Positions 45,807-57,984 of a DNA stretch of 64,000 nt are shown piece by piece (position 1 is the stretch's first letter; the number at the start of each line of letters is the position of its first letter). Source of the stretch: Gigaspora margarita. Lineage: Eukaryota; Glomeromycota; Glomeromycetes; Diversisporales; Gigasporaceae. Below the pieces are notes generated by a model. It had not been told where the DNA came from. It saw only the letters and a program-made list of their open reading frames with translations, and made no database searches. The translations under genes and the position numbers were made by a program. Location of the stretch: NCBI GenBank assembly GCA_009809945.1, contig WTPW01000941.1, positions 30,712 through 94,711 of the forward strand. Direction: 5' to 3'.

Positions 45807-47540
45807 GGCCGGTGCAAAAATGCAGATACACGAATACGGCATTGATAAAAAAATTTTTTAAAAAACTTAATTTAAGTATTTAAACTTTCAATTTATTGCT
45901 TTGGTTTTTATGTTTATTTTAATATAATTTCTATTAAAATTTTATATTGAAAAAAAATTTTTTATTAGGGAACAATTTCCTTGATTTCAAGATCTTTGCT
46001 ATCACTTTCAACCAACGTAACGTATTCGTCATATTTCTTATATTCCTTTGCCCTGGTGAGTGATTTTCTCCAAAGATCCGTGATGGTTTTAGAGCTGACC
46101 TTTTCAGTAAACGCTTCGAACAATTTGTTTCGAATAGAAAGCAGGTTTGGGTGCGGACTCGTCTTCGCAACTTCTTGTTTTGCAACTGCCCAAATTCTTT
46201 CGATTGGTTGAAGTTCGCAGTGATATGGCGGGGTATAAGACAAATTGTGCCCATGTTTATTAGCAATTTGAACACATGCGAATGGCACTTTGTATTTATT
46301 TCTTTTTACTAACTCGTATAGCTCAGCTTTGGTACAACTCTCTGATGTAATAATATCGTGTGCCGCCAACCATGCATGCAGAACATCTTTTTTTGAATTT
46401 GATGTTGGTACTTGTTGAGCCCGGCGTTTATGATAGCGAGCCCCGTCCATATGAATACATACTGGTCCATATCGGTCTTTAATACCCGCGCAAAGTTTTT
46501 CAAAAAGATCTTCAAAAATTTCAGCATTAAAATTGCCGTGATAATCGGTTTGATCTGCTGCAATATTTGCATTACGAATTGTATCAGGAATATTTGCTCA
46601 CTCATCTGCATTTAGCCGTTTTCTTCCACGTGAAAAAGGGGGTTTAATAGATGAATCCCATATTAAAAGAGAGTTGGGGACTATTTCGCCTTCAAGTTTA
46701 TTTGTATTACAATTGCGCATTACAATAATTGCGCCAAATATAACTAACAAAGGGCCGTGCTCTGGTGCAGAAACAATTCCATGTGATGGTACCCACGTAT
46801 AATTGGTCGTGTGGTTTAAATGGTAGTAAGATTCGTCTAAAAATACTTCTAGTAGAACTGGAACCCTATTCTGATCCTGCAAATTATTAAAACGCTATCT
46901 CAAATAACGGCCACGAAAAGCTACATTTTCAGGTAACTCATGCAATATATTACGACATTCACCATGCCCGTAAAAATATCCTAAAGCATGTAAAATTCGA
47001 AGTAACTGCCACTTCGAATACTTAAAACCTTTATCCTCAAGTTGTTGCCGCAGTACAGGTGTAGAAAGAGGGAGAGCAGTGGAGTTTGCAGACATAACCA
47101 AACCTTGTATAACTTCAGAAACATTTGGTTTAAGTTCTCCTCTTGGGCGATCAGGTAATTTGGGTGCCGTGAATTGTTTATTTTCATTCTTATTTCCTTC
47201 AGCAATTACGCGCGCAACTGTAGCCTCGCTAATTCCTAGAACCGTGGCAACAAGCTTGCATAGTTGCATGTATTCTGGTTGCTTCTGGCCTTGCTAACAC
47301 TCAAAAAAGTACTTGTGAGTGTTGAAAATCATCTTTTTTCGTTAAGGGTTATCATGCCTTTGTCTCTTTTCAGGTNGTCCATTTTGATTTTAAAAAAAAA
47401 AAAATCAACAAAAGATAAAGATTATCGATTATGCTTATCCTTTTTGTAATTTTTATCCGTGTACAGACAAATTGTCGAATTTTAAATCAGTAAGATATTT
47501 TAGGTACCGATTTTTGTGTATNTACATTTTTGCACCGGCC
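45807..47540 (-). mobile_element. IS630/Tc1-like DNA transposon with TIRs
   Basis: Ends GGCCGGTGCAAAAATG and the complement CATTTTTGCACCGGCC lie in TATATA repeats, so a TA target is likely but the exact border is ambiguous. It carries one broken minus-strand transposase gene. Confidence 0.75.
45965..47335 (-). pseudogene. DDE transposase of the IS630/Tc1 type, interrupted by stops
   Basis: One minus-strand frame runs from about 47270 to 45965 with stops near 46892 (in RYLR-stop-RFNNL) and at 46598-46600 (NADE-stop-ANIPD, TGA probably for Trp), and a further TAG upstream of QGQKQPEYMQLCKL. The N-terminus has an HTH-like segment (KLVATVLGISEATVARVIAE). The DDE catalytic positions appear as VFLDESYYHL, then HMDGARYHKR, then YTPPYHCELQPIERIWAVAK, the usual spacing and the PIE motif of the superfamily. 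Any product now would be fragments, so it is inactive unless the stops are sequencing errors; Ns are present at 47377 and 47522. Confidence 0.85.
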
Positions 47541-47556
47541 CATATATATATATATC

Positions 47557-48530
47557 GGGTGTGGCGACTTAGAGAAGTTGGTAAGTTGTCACTCCAAGTG
47601 GCAGGTCTAGGGTTCAAATCTCACTAGCAATGCTTTGAAAAAATAGACCTGTGTTCTGGTAACTATTTCTCATCGATCAGTTGGGTATATTACCTGTAGG
47701 CCTTGGTACACCATCTCGAAAGGGAGCTTTCGGGCGCACAAAAATCCAAGGAACTGCAGAAATAGAAACCTATTTGGCAAGCCCCGAGTAAGGAGGTAGC
47801 AAAGATCTTTGATAGTGCTACCAAAGCCAGAATATCAGAAACCAGAGCAGAGAATCGGACAACAAGACTCTTGAGGAGGGTCCACCAACCTGGTTGCTAG
47901 AGTCGCACTGGAAGAAAAGAACATGTGTTTTGGTAGCATGTACCAAGAGGAGGAAGTCCATTTGGCACTTAAAGCCAGACTGACCAATCCTTCTGAACTA
48001 ACTAGTTTGGAAGTTTGGGGATACCAGAGAAGGACCGATAGGAAGGTTATAGTGGGTGCTAGAGTCAGAGTGAACCTTACAAGGGCAGAAGTAGGTAACA
48101 GTAGGGGTTTAATAGTTAGCCCTTACTTCAAGAATATAGATAAAGCTATAGCATAAGTTACCGAAGTGTAGGTGAATACCTGGGTAGGAAGGTACTACTC
48201 TACCAAGTTTCTCGTCGAGGATAAATTAGTCCTAAAGGGCATGTGAAAGAGATCTGGGCATCTGGACTGACTTGTTTTGTACCGCAGATATCTAATGAAT
48301 TAGTTGAGATTGGTTAAGGAGCAGATAAGATCAGAGGGTTTAAATAGGCAATTCCCATAGTTGGGTTGCAGGTATGGCAGCTAGTATAGAACCTTTGGGC
48401 GGACCACTTAAATTAGACACCAAAAGTGTACGTGTGGCTAGTTGTACCTTCATCCCTATATAATTCTGATGAGTAAACTGAATAAACACTATCCCTCAAG
48501 ATGGGCATTTTGAAACCAAAAAAAAAAAAA
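47557..48530 (+). mobile_element. tRNA-headed retroposon A
   Basis: About 970 bp, starting GGGTGTGGCGACTTAGAGAA with a B box GGTTCAAATCT near 47612 and an anticodon-arm-like stem (GTCACTCCAAGTGGC). It ends in an A-run and lies between AT microsatellites that may be its target duplication. It is very similar to element B. The internal ORF at 47923-48156 is not conserved in B. Confidence 0.75.
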
Positions 48531-48683
48531 TATATATATATATATAATCTAAGATAAAAATATTTGTATTTTAGTGAGTTTTTGGTCAAATTTAATGATT
48601 TTATTATCATTAGAATTAGAAAAACTAGCTCTACAAACTTTAATTAAAATTTAAAGTTATTATCTTAATAAAATATTTTTATA

Positions 48684-49668
48684 GGGTGTGGCGATTTAGA
48701 GAAGTTGGTAAGTTGTCACCCCCAAGTGGCAGGTCCAGGGTTCAAATCCCACAGGCGATGGGTTAGAAAATAGGCCCGTATTACAGTACCATTACTCCTC
48801 GTTGGTTCTTTAGTACACCATCTTGAATGGGAGCTGCCGGGCGCACAAAATCCAAGGATCAGAAAATAGATACCCGTTTGGAAGTCCCAAGTGAGGAAGT
48901 AGCAAATATCTTTGATGGTGCTAACCATAATTGGAATATCAGAAACTGGAGCCGTAGAACTGAATGACAAGATTCTTGAGAAGGGGGTCCACTAACCTGG
49001 CTGCCGGAGTCACACCGGAGGAAAAGGACATGTGTTTCGGCAGCATGTACCAAGGACAGGGAGCCCATTCGGCACTTAAAACCAGACCGACTGACCCTTC
49101 TGGGCTAACTGGTTTGGAAGTTTGGGGATACTGAGAAAGGACCGATAGGAAGGTTGTAGTGGGTATCGGGATTGGAGTGAATCTCACAAGGGCAGAAGTA
49201 GGTAACGGTAGCAGTTTAATGGTTAGCCCTGACTGCAAGTATATAGGTAAAGCTGTAGTATAAGTTACCAAAGTGTAGGTAATACCTGTGTGGGACAGGG
49301 ACTGCTCTACCAAGTGTACTGCGAGGATAAATTAGTCCTAAGGGAGTTCGCATAGAATCTGGGACTGGCCTCAACTGACTTATGTATCGGAGGACTGTAC
49401 CGGTGATACAAGTAGGATTGACAGATGAAGCATGAACCAGAGGGTTTAAATAGGTAACTCCCTAGTCGGGTTACAGGTATGGCAATTAGTATAGAACCTT
49501 CAGGCAGACTATTTAAATTAGATAACCAAAAGTTGTAAGTGTGGCTAGTTGTACTCTCATCAATGTAACAAATATCAGGTGCCCTTGGAAGCGCCCTTGA
49601 TCCGAAAGCTTGAATAAATGCCTTCATACTATAGCAGTAACTTTAAACAAAAAAAAAAAAAAAAATTG
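48684..49668 (+). mobile_element. tRNA-headed retroposon B
   Basis: About 985 bp with the A-tail, flanked by a perfect 13-bp duplication AAATATTTTTATA (48671-48683, 49669-49681). The head GGGTGTGGCGATTTAGAGAA has a B box GGTTCAAATCCC. Body and tail are collinear with A. No conserved ORF, so it was presumably mobilised by a LINE elsewhere. Confidence 0.8.
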
Positions 49669-49847
49669 AAATATTTTTATAATTATAAATTAATTTGAAA
49701 ATTTAAAAATTAACCAAATTTTTTAATAAAAATTTTTAGTTTAAAAATTTAATTTTATTATAAATTATTATAAAATATTAAAAATATTTTAAAAAAACAT
49801 TAATTTTTTATTAAAATTTTATATTAAAATTTGTGTGAATTTATTTG

Positions 49848-50162
49848 TTACTAGTAGTGACAGTCACTAGATTGTGATTGACCAATTAGTTCAAAGGATT
49901 ACATATAATGTAAAAAATTCAAAAACTTTGATTTTTTTAAAAAATCACTTCTAACTTAAAATTTTGTTTATGAAACTACTTTTTTTTATACAAAAAAAAA
50001 TTCCTTGCAAAATTTTACTATATACAATACTCTGCTCAAACTTTAACTATAGCTCTAATCTGACCCTATCAATAGTAAGTTTGATGCTTTGTTTTTGTTT
50101 TGATCATAACATTACACAATCTAATTGGTCAATTACAATCCAGTGACTGTCACCCCTAGTGA
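49848..50162. mobile_element. TIR element with GTGACAGTCACT ends and shared core
   Basis: Left TTACTAGTAGTGACAGTCAC, right complement of CACTAGGGGTGACAGTCACT. TIRs are about 45 bp, through GATTGTRATTGACCAATTAG. The centre has TATGAAACTACTTTTTTTTA...CCTTGCAAAATTTTACTATA and CTAATCTGACCCTA, the shared core. It is non-coding. Confidence 0.7.
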
Positions 50163-50543
50163 AGAATTTCTGAAAAAAATTTTTTGTTCTTTGAGAACAT
50201 AAATTTGTAATTTTATGTTCTCACAAAAAATTTAGTGTGTATTATAATAATTTTTTTAAAAATAAAATTTTTAAAATTATATAATATTTATAATAAATTA
50301 ATTTATTATAATTTTTAAAATTAAAATTGCATTTACTAATAAATAAACTATAATTAAAAATGTGGAGAATTAGCCCAAAATTATAAGCTTGTTAAAAAAT
50401 AAATTTTTTTATAAGAACCATTAACTTGATTATTAAGCAATCTAAATTTTTAATTTTAGTAAGTTCCATTACTAGATAGTTTTAGTTTTATAGTAATTAC
50501 TGTAAAAATTCTATTATTGTGTTTACCAATACCATATATTGCT

Positions 50544-51072
50544 AAAAATAAGCTACCTTTGAAAATAAGCTACCCTTTTCTTTTGGTCAAGAAACATAAA
50601 AACATCTTTGATCCAAAAATAAGCTACCCCACGATTGACAAAAGTTGCTACATAGTGAAGTCCAAATTTTACTAAGCTAATCGATTAAAATCGCTTAAAT
50701 AAACTTATTCAGTAGATCAAAATACGCATATTTTGAAATTTACAATGGAATTGAAGAACTTTTTATTAATTGGATTTTAATTTTTACATTCAACGAAAAG
50801 ATTAAAATTTTATTAACAAAATATATTCGTTGAATGTAAAAATTAAAAGTCAAATAATAAAAAGTATTCCTATTTTGATGAAACTATCAAAATAGGTGTA
50901 GTTTAGTCTTCCAAATAAGTTTACTTAAGTGATATTAATCAATTTACTTAGTAAAATTCGAACTTTACTATGTAGCAACTTTCTGCAATTGGCCAAAAAT
51001 TGATTTGATCCAAAAATAAGCTACCCCAAATTTTTTGTATCCAAAATCATCCAGAAAAGGTAGCTTATTTTC
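50544..51072. repeat. Fold-back element of the GTAGCTTATTTT family, copy 2
   Basis: Outer AAAATAAGCTACC and GGTAGCTTATTTT are inverted. Inner arms start TTGCTACATAGTGAAGTCC and end CTTTACTATGTAGCAACTT, collinear with the arms of copy 1 at 3519-3880. An inner hairpin is present (ACATTCAACGAA / TTCGTTGAATGT). Confidence 0.65.
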
Positions 51073-51079
51073 AGAAACA

Positions 51080-51965
51080 TAGGTAATAAACATACATATA
51101 ATATACTATTGGCTGATTATATTCATATAACGCTAGTAACAATCACTAGTGGCAATAGATAGCAAACTTTTAATTTTATATATATCTGATGAGAACATAA
51201 ATTATAAATTTTATGTTCTTAGTTTGTTCTCAATAGAGAACATGATTTCTAAATGCAGTGTTCTTAAATTTTTTTGAATGTTCTTGAGAACATTGAAAAC
51301 ATTAAATATTCTTCACTGGTCACCGCCAGCAACAAATACATTTTTTCTTAAACTTTTTAAATTTTATTATAAGTAAAAATTTGTATTAGTATTTAATAAT
51401 TTGTAATAATTTTTTATTTTTAAATTTATTTCTAAATTATAAATATAAATTTTATCAAAAAGATAACTTTTAAAATTATAAGTAGAACAATAGATATATA
51501 TTTATCTATTATAAAAATTTGATATAAGGTTAATAATAAAATTTTTTCTAAATTTTATTTTTTTAACTATACTAAATTAAGCTTTTTGTACTAAATTTAG
51601 TACAGCTTATGGGTACCTATTAATAATAATTATTTATTATATAACAGTTAACAAAGCTTTATCAATGATTTAATATCAATAAATTATTATTCATTAAATA
51701 ATTTTTATAAAATATTTTTTTTATATTGAATAAATAATTAAGTTCACTAAGTAGTTTGATAAACTCTTTTTTTTTATTAATAAATTATTTTAAATTGTTT
51801 AATAATTTTAAAAAAAAAGTCAATCAAGATTATAAAAAACAAATAAGAAATAATACAGAGCTTATATATATAAATATCATAGCTGCTAATTAAATTAATT
51901 TAATATTTTATAGCTAATTTGGAAATAGTAAGACATGCAATAAATTTTGTAATGATCATCCAAAT
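51080..51965. other. AT-rich intergenic tract
   Basis: GTTCTCAAGAACA-type palindromes (51193-51300) hint at one more decayed element. No gene. Confidence 0.3.
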
Positions 51966-51970
51966 TTTAG

Positions 51971-52159
51971 TACAGTCGTCTCTCATTAATATCAACCCCA
52001 TTAATATCAACCTAAGCCACTAAATGAATTTTTATAAATTTTTATATATTTAAAATTCTCTCGTATATATCAACTTTAATATAATTCTCTCATTAATATC
52101 ACTATCAACATAAATTTAAGCAAATTCAAATGAGTTGATATAAACGAGAGTAGACTGTA
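51971..52159. mobile_element. TACAGTCGTCTCTC-ended MITE (pogo-like)
   Basis: Inverted ends TACAGTCGTCTCTCATTAAT and the complement of TACAGTCTACTCTCGTTTAT, with TA at both borders. Several ATTAATATCAAC subterminal repeats. Confidence 0.65.
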
Positions 52160-52503
52160 ATAATTTTTTAGTAATATAATTTCAGCTAATATATTATTGT
52201 AGTATGTTTTGTACTAGCTAAAAATAATATTATCAAAAATTTTACTTTTATTACTAAAAAAATAATTACCAAAATTTGCTGATAATCATTATAAATTCAT
52301 CATATATTTTACTAATTTTCAAATCAGCTATAATTAATATACACTAAATTGATTTAGATCATCTTTTAAGTTAATTTAAAATTCTTTACCTTGAGTAAAT
52401 CTAAAATTTTATTTCAATATAATTGTATTTAGAATCAACTTATATTGGTTCTAAATTTATCAAAATTCTATTCTGATATACAATCTATACATATACAATA
52501 AAT

Positions 52504-53028
52504 TTTTTTTTTTTTAACTTAAGCGACCATTAGCGCTAGCTTTATTAACTTATTTCATAGTGCTGCCCGAAGGCCGCCATACAAATTACATTAAAGACTT
52601 TGGCTAGACTATTACCCGGCTGTCTATTACTATAGATGCCCAAGCACGGTCGCAGCACTGAACCTTATCCTCCCAACAAACTCCGCCATGGATCGACATG
52701 CCGGCCGATTATTGGTACAAACGGTCGCAGTCCGGATACGGGCGCCACAAGTTCTTGAAGTATCTTTTCAGACTTCAGCCTCTCAGTACGTCTTGTGACT
52801 TCAGTTATTCCAAATCGAGCTCTAACACATTTCGTTTCACCGCCACAAATTTGATAACGGCAACTGCCCAATTAAGTCCGTCCGTAGATGTCCTGTGTCC
52901 CTGTTTTCCTACGGTGTTTCAGTTCCCTAACCGGCTGGTTTTTTCCATTACGCCTCTAGGGGGAATTGAACCGGCAACTTTCGATTTGCATCCTGGGAGC
53001 ATAACCGCTATGCTATCGACCCGCAGGA
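52504..53028 (-). mobile_element. tRNA-headed retroposon D, recent insertion
   Basis: 525 bp on the minus strand, starting at 53028 with a tRNA-like head (A box TAGCATAGCGG, B box GGTTCAATTCC) and ending in an A-run (T-run at 52505-52517). It is flanked by a perfect 19-bp duplication CTATACATATACAATAAAT (52485-52503, 53029-53047). It is much more GC-rich than its surroundings and little decayed, so young. The plus-strand ORF across it is an antisense artefact. Confidence 0.85.
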
Positions 53029-53049
53029 CTATACATATACAATAAATAT

Positions 53050-54000
53050 ATATTATTATTATTGTTATTATTTATTATTATAGGTAGGATTAATAAATTA
53101 TGTTAATATAGCATAGTTCAAAAATATAAATACAATCAATTTCTATATTCAAATAATTCCAAAAAATATAGCGATTATAAAACAATTTGGAAATCAAATT
53201 TGGGATCAGCATTATAATTTTATAAATCTTATAAAAATTAGATCTTCAAAATATTATTTTATATCTAATATAAAATATAATAGCAATCAAAAATTAATAA
53301 TTAAGCAACAACCATAAGAAAATAAATTATGAATCAGATATTGTATTTTAAAAGTTAGATTAACTATTTTATACAATACAAAATACAGAAGCAAATATTA
53401 GAAAATACAAAGTTTCTATATATGCTTCACTATATAGATTTATTTAACAATATGCAGAATTTTGAATACAAATACTATTTAATTTGCAATCTAACTATAT
53501 ACTATATAAAATCTTCAATATTACTTTGTTCTTGGTATAATTTGTCTTAAAAAAATTAAACATTAAGGGTTTTAGAATTAATTATTTAATGTTCTATTTT
53601 AGATAAAATAAATAATATATATTTTTTAAAATAAGTAATATATAAATCACCTTATTGGAACTCTTGTAAATTCTTATTACCAAAACAAGAACAATGAGAA
53701 AAAACTTTTTTGCAACAATATCTTTGAATTTACTAAGTAAAGTAATCTTTAGCCTTTAAGTAAACTTGTCTGGTACTTAAAATTATTTTAAAAGAGGTGC
53801 AATATATTTTAAAAGTATATGATTCAAACAACTAAAAGCAATTAATTCAAAAACAAGCAACAAAGTAGTTTCTTTGCTATATAGCAACAATAGTTTTAGG
53901 AACTAACAAGTTTCAAATAGTACAATATGTAATACCACTTCTATATTAAATAACAATACAAAAAGTTCTAATATTAAATACTAGCCACATCAGCAAAATA
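53050..54000. other. AT-rich intergenic tract
   Basis: No supportable gene or repeat boundary. Confidence 0.35.
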
Positions 54001-54008
54001 AATATATG

Positions 54009-55920
54009 AAATCTTTTGAAAGAAATTGCATGCCGAAATCTTTTGAAAGAATTGCGATTGACGCGAAATATTTCGATTATTTCGAAATATTTTGAAATAT
54101 TTCGAAATATTGCGAAATCGAAATTATTCCAAAAGATTTCGAAAGAAATTTCAAAATATTTCGAAATGAATTGCGAAATATTGCGAAATAGGGCAAATAA
54201 AAACAATGCAACCCGTACCTAATTATCCCCTCCAGGGTCGCAGGAGGTAATATTTTGCATATTATCGCATTATTTCACAATATTTCGCAAAATTTCAAAA
54301 TTTTTTAAAAAAAATAAATAAACAATATACATATTCACATAATCACGCTTTTGCAAATTTTTGAACATTTTCACAGGTTTTCGCATTGTTTCGCAATTTA
54401 ATATAAAATTTTATATTTTTTATTTATTATTATACATTATATATTTTAAAGTTATTTTAAATTAAATATACATTTTTATTCAATATTACATATTTTATTA
54501 TACATATATTATACAAAAAAAAAAGAAAAAAAAATGATGAAAAAAAATGAAACCAAAAAAAAAATGACGAAAACGAAAAAAAACAGTATTTAAAATACTT
54601 TCGCACTTCATCGTATATAATCTCATAAAAAACTACTCCTACACGCTTATTTTCGTTCACCCCAGTTAGCTATTATTTCGCTTCTTTGTTTTAACTATCG
54701 TTTTGCTTTGGCTATTTCTTTTGTTCTTCATTTTGCTCTTCTTTTTAAATACTTCCTAAAAATAGTAGAGAAGTGAAAAAATAAAAAAAAAACCACTTCT
54801 CAAAAGTGTTGGTATTCCCGAAAAAATTTGGTTTGTTCTTGCAAAGTGCCAGAAAAGTTAGAGTTGGTGTTCTTAAAGTTGGTGTCTTGTAAAGTGCCGA
54901 AAAAGTAGTTTTCTTGCAAAGTGCCGAAGAAGTCAGGAATATAAAATAAAAATTAAAAAATAAGTAAAAAAATAAAAAAACAAACGAAAAAACAAAATAT
55001 AAGCAAACTGAATAAAAAAAAAAATAAAGGAAGCCCCAAATCTCCATTTCACTAAAAATTCAGAAATTGCCAAAAGTCAGGTTAATGTTCGCAGAATGCC
55101 AAAAAGTCTGGGTTGGTTTTCTTGCAAAGTACCAGGAAGTAAGAGTTGTATTCTCGCAAAGTGCCGGAATAAAATAAATTAATAAAAAAAAATATAAAAA
55201 AAACAAAAACAAAAAGTGTCAAATGAAAAAATAAATGTAGCAAAACCTTGCGAAAACTTGCAAAAACTTGTGCCTAACTAAATCATTTCTCTAAAGTCGC
55301 GTTCTTGAAAATTTTTGTTCGTTCTTGTAGCATGTCGAAATTCTGAGTTGGCTTGCAAAGTCAATTTGGTGTTTTCGCAATGTGCCGAAAAGTTTTTGGT
55401 TTTCTTGCAAAGGGTTTGTAAAGTGTGAAAAAAATTAAAAAATAAATAAATAAAAAAAAAAGAAAAACAAAACGAAAACAAAAAAAACAAAATGAAACTA
55501 AAAATAATGTAAAACAAAGTGAAAGAAAAAAAAACAATGTAAAACTGTATAGAAGATCTAATTTATAAACAAAGATCTGATCTGATCTTGTAATACAGAA
55601 TTTGTAGATTAATTTCGATACATCATACAACATTTCGAAGTATTTCAAAAATAGTCCAATGCATCCTGGGCATGACCCAGATTACAGATCTACTGATCCA
55701 GCCTATCCAGCCAGTTCTAAAATATTTCGAATTATTTCGATTACATAATATTTCAAAAATATTTCGAATCTACTTTCGAAATATTTTGAAACTATTTTCA
55801 AAATATTTCAAAACCTGAAATCTTTCGAAATATACTTCGAAATATTTTGAAATATATTGCGATATGCGAAATCTTTTGAAAGATTTTGCAGTAATGCAAG
55901 ATCTTTCAAAAGATTTCGGT
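54009..55920. mobile_element. Large element with CGAAATATTTCG subterminal repeats, copy 1
   Basis: Left GAAATCTTTTGAAAG...TTGCATGCCGAAATC and right CAAGATCTTTCAAAAGATTTCG are inverted. Both ends (54009-54200, 55710-55915) are packed with TTTCGAAATAT palindromes. The middle has repeats of CTTGCAAAGTGCCGAARAAGT separated by A-rich runs. A second, interrupted copy covers about 60860 to the window end. No supportable ORF; the T/F-rich minus-strand ORFs read A-runs. Confidence 0.6.
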
Positions 55921-55929
55921 ATATAAATT

Positions 55930-57660
55930 TGCTAATACAGAACCAAAACTAGTACCAGAAACTATAGCTTCAAGTAGCTTTTTCTTTACTATTGGCTTCT
56001 AGTTCTTTTCCTGTACATCAGCCTAATCAAAAGAAAATACTACCAATATAAAGATCACTATTCTAGAAGCAAAATATACTAAAGAATTTATTAAAATTAC
56101 TATTAGCAACTAGTTCAAATTTACATTCACTGTAATCTTTTCTGTACCTATTTTGCCAAAATACAACAACAAATACTACTTCTATACTACAATTACCAAA
56201 TTATAAAAGATTTCAAATCTAATAAAATTTCTAGCCTACTAGATATCCAAATATAGTAATACAAATCAATCAATCTTGTTTGACCTAGTACAACAAGAAA
56301 ACAGCTTAGTAAATATTAATGCAAAATAGCCCAAAACTACTCTAAGTTGTGATATTGTTACTCTAATATAGCTCTGTAAGACAGCTATGGAACTTTATAC
56401 AAAAAAACAAGTACTAATAGAATTTTTTTAATCCTATACAACTCTTTTACTAATACAGAAACAGACAATAAATCTATTAGAAACAACAAAGAAAATATAG
56501 TATCCAATACTATTTTATCAGCTTTGATTAACAAAAATCCTGAAAACAAGACTATTTTAAATAGCACAATACTCTATACTACTATATACAAAGTACTACT
56601 TCAAAAAAGCTAGAACTACAAATTGGAGTATCTACTAATCAATCTGTAATACACTATCTATTCACACCTACTAAGCAAGTCTCTTTGCTTATTATTCATA
56701 GTATTTAAAATCAGCTACTGGTACTCTTAGCTATTTTAGCTAGTACTAACAAAAAATGGTTTCAAGTTGTATCCTCCAAATCACATTTCCAAACAAAGTA
56801 ACTAAAACAATACTAGAAACTATTCTACATAGCATCAAATTACTATTTAGCCAAATTGCAAAATTTGATTCAAATATATCTACTATAGAATTTATAAATC
56901 AAATTGAATAGGCTTCCTTTGTACAAAACAAAAAAGAACAACCAAATAGTACACTTTTAATTTTTAAATATAATTATTCAATACCATAGTAGCTATATTA
57001 GAAATAACAGAAAGTATTTACAAATTTACCAGCTACAAACTAGTCACAATCCCAACTCAGTTTATACTTTCAGAAGCAATTTATCTTAAGTTTATTTATT
57101 GTAATACAAGATTTTTTATCATATTCATTCAGAACCCAAAAACAAACCTGTATACTAAAAGGATTATACTAGCCTGTTTGATAATGTACTTAAAGTATAC
57201 AAAACAGAAAACAATATTATACTAACAGACTACCAAACTCATAGTATTATATATTTTATACTAAAAACAATACTTATTAGCCAATACTTCTCAAATACTT
57301 AAATACCAATTTTAGCAGGCTTATACCCAAAATAGCATTTGTATTGCTATGATATGCTAGAGGCTTTTTGCAAATTAAAGACAAAAATAATAAAACCCTT
57401 AATGCAATTAAAAAAAATCAATAAAGTTTTTAAAGAAAAGCTATTACTACTCCCAGATACCAAAAGCAAATTTTTAGTAAAATAACAGGTATTTTATCTT
57501 TCTCACTTTCTATTAAGCTACAATCATATACTAAAGGAGTAGTTAATGCCTTGTATAAGATTTTCAAATTTAGAAACTCCCAGATAGATACTTTGCAAAA
57601 CTTTTACTATTCCCTCCAAATTATAACCAATTTATTCCAAACTTGCAAGAGTACATTAGT
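55930..57660. other. G-poor tract, possibly a decayed element
   Basis: The plus strand is C-containing but strikingly poor in G. By eye, 56041-56280 has 42 C and 14 G. No intact ORF, and stop codons are frequent in every frame. Peptide snatches do not identify a family. It may be a mutated retroelement. Confidence 0.35.
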
Positions 57661-57674
57661 GAATTATATATGGG

Positions 57675-57980
57675 TGACAATTATTTTACTGACAATCACT
57701 TCACCGACATAACATTTCACTAACAATTTTCACCAACAAGTTCATTTTACTGACAGTTTATTTCACCAAAGCTCATTTCACTGACAAAGTAATTCTAGTC
57801 ATTGTCGTTAGAGTTAGGATAGGGTTAGGGTAAAATTAGAGTTAAAGTTAGTGTGCTTTTTAAAAAAAACTTGTCAGTGAAATGAGCTTCGGTAAAATAA
57901 ATGTTAGTAAATGAACTTGACGGTGAATATTTGTCAGTGAAATGTTATGTTGGTGAAGTGATTATCAGCAAAATAATATG
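57675..57980. mobile_element. TIR element whose arms are TTTCACTGACAA repeats
   Basis: Arms of ~110 bp are made of several units like ATTTCACTGACAA / TTCACCAACAA and are inverted around a TTAGGATAGGGTTAGGG-like centre (57815-57835). It is non-coding. Confidence 0.65.
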
Positions 57981-57984
57981 GACC

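Noticed and set aside
47557..47640. A functional tRNA gene at the heads of elements A and B
   Set aside because: The arms are imperfect, and the sequence continues collinearly for ~970 bp to an A-tail within target duplications, so it is a retroposon head.
48716..49627. Several minus-strand ORFs of 69-124 codons
   Set aside because: They are antisense to retroposon B and are broken in the closely related element A.
52698..53045. 115-codon plus-strand ORF
   Set aside because: It is antisense to the young tRNA-headed retroposon D and reads through its tRNA-like head.
54457..55648. F- and L-rich ORFs on the minus strand
   Set aside because: They translate A-rich/T-rich runs of a repeat element; no start context, no conservation between the two copies.
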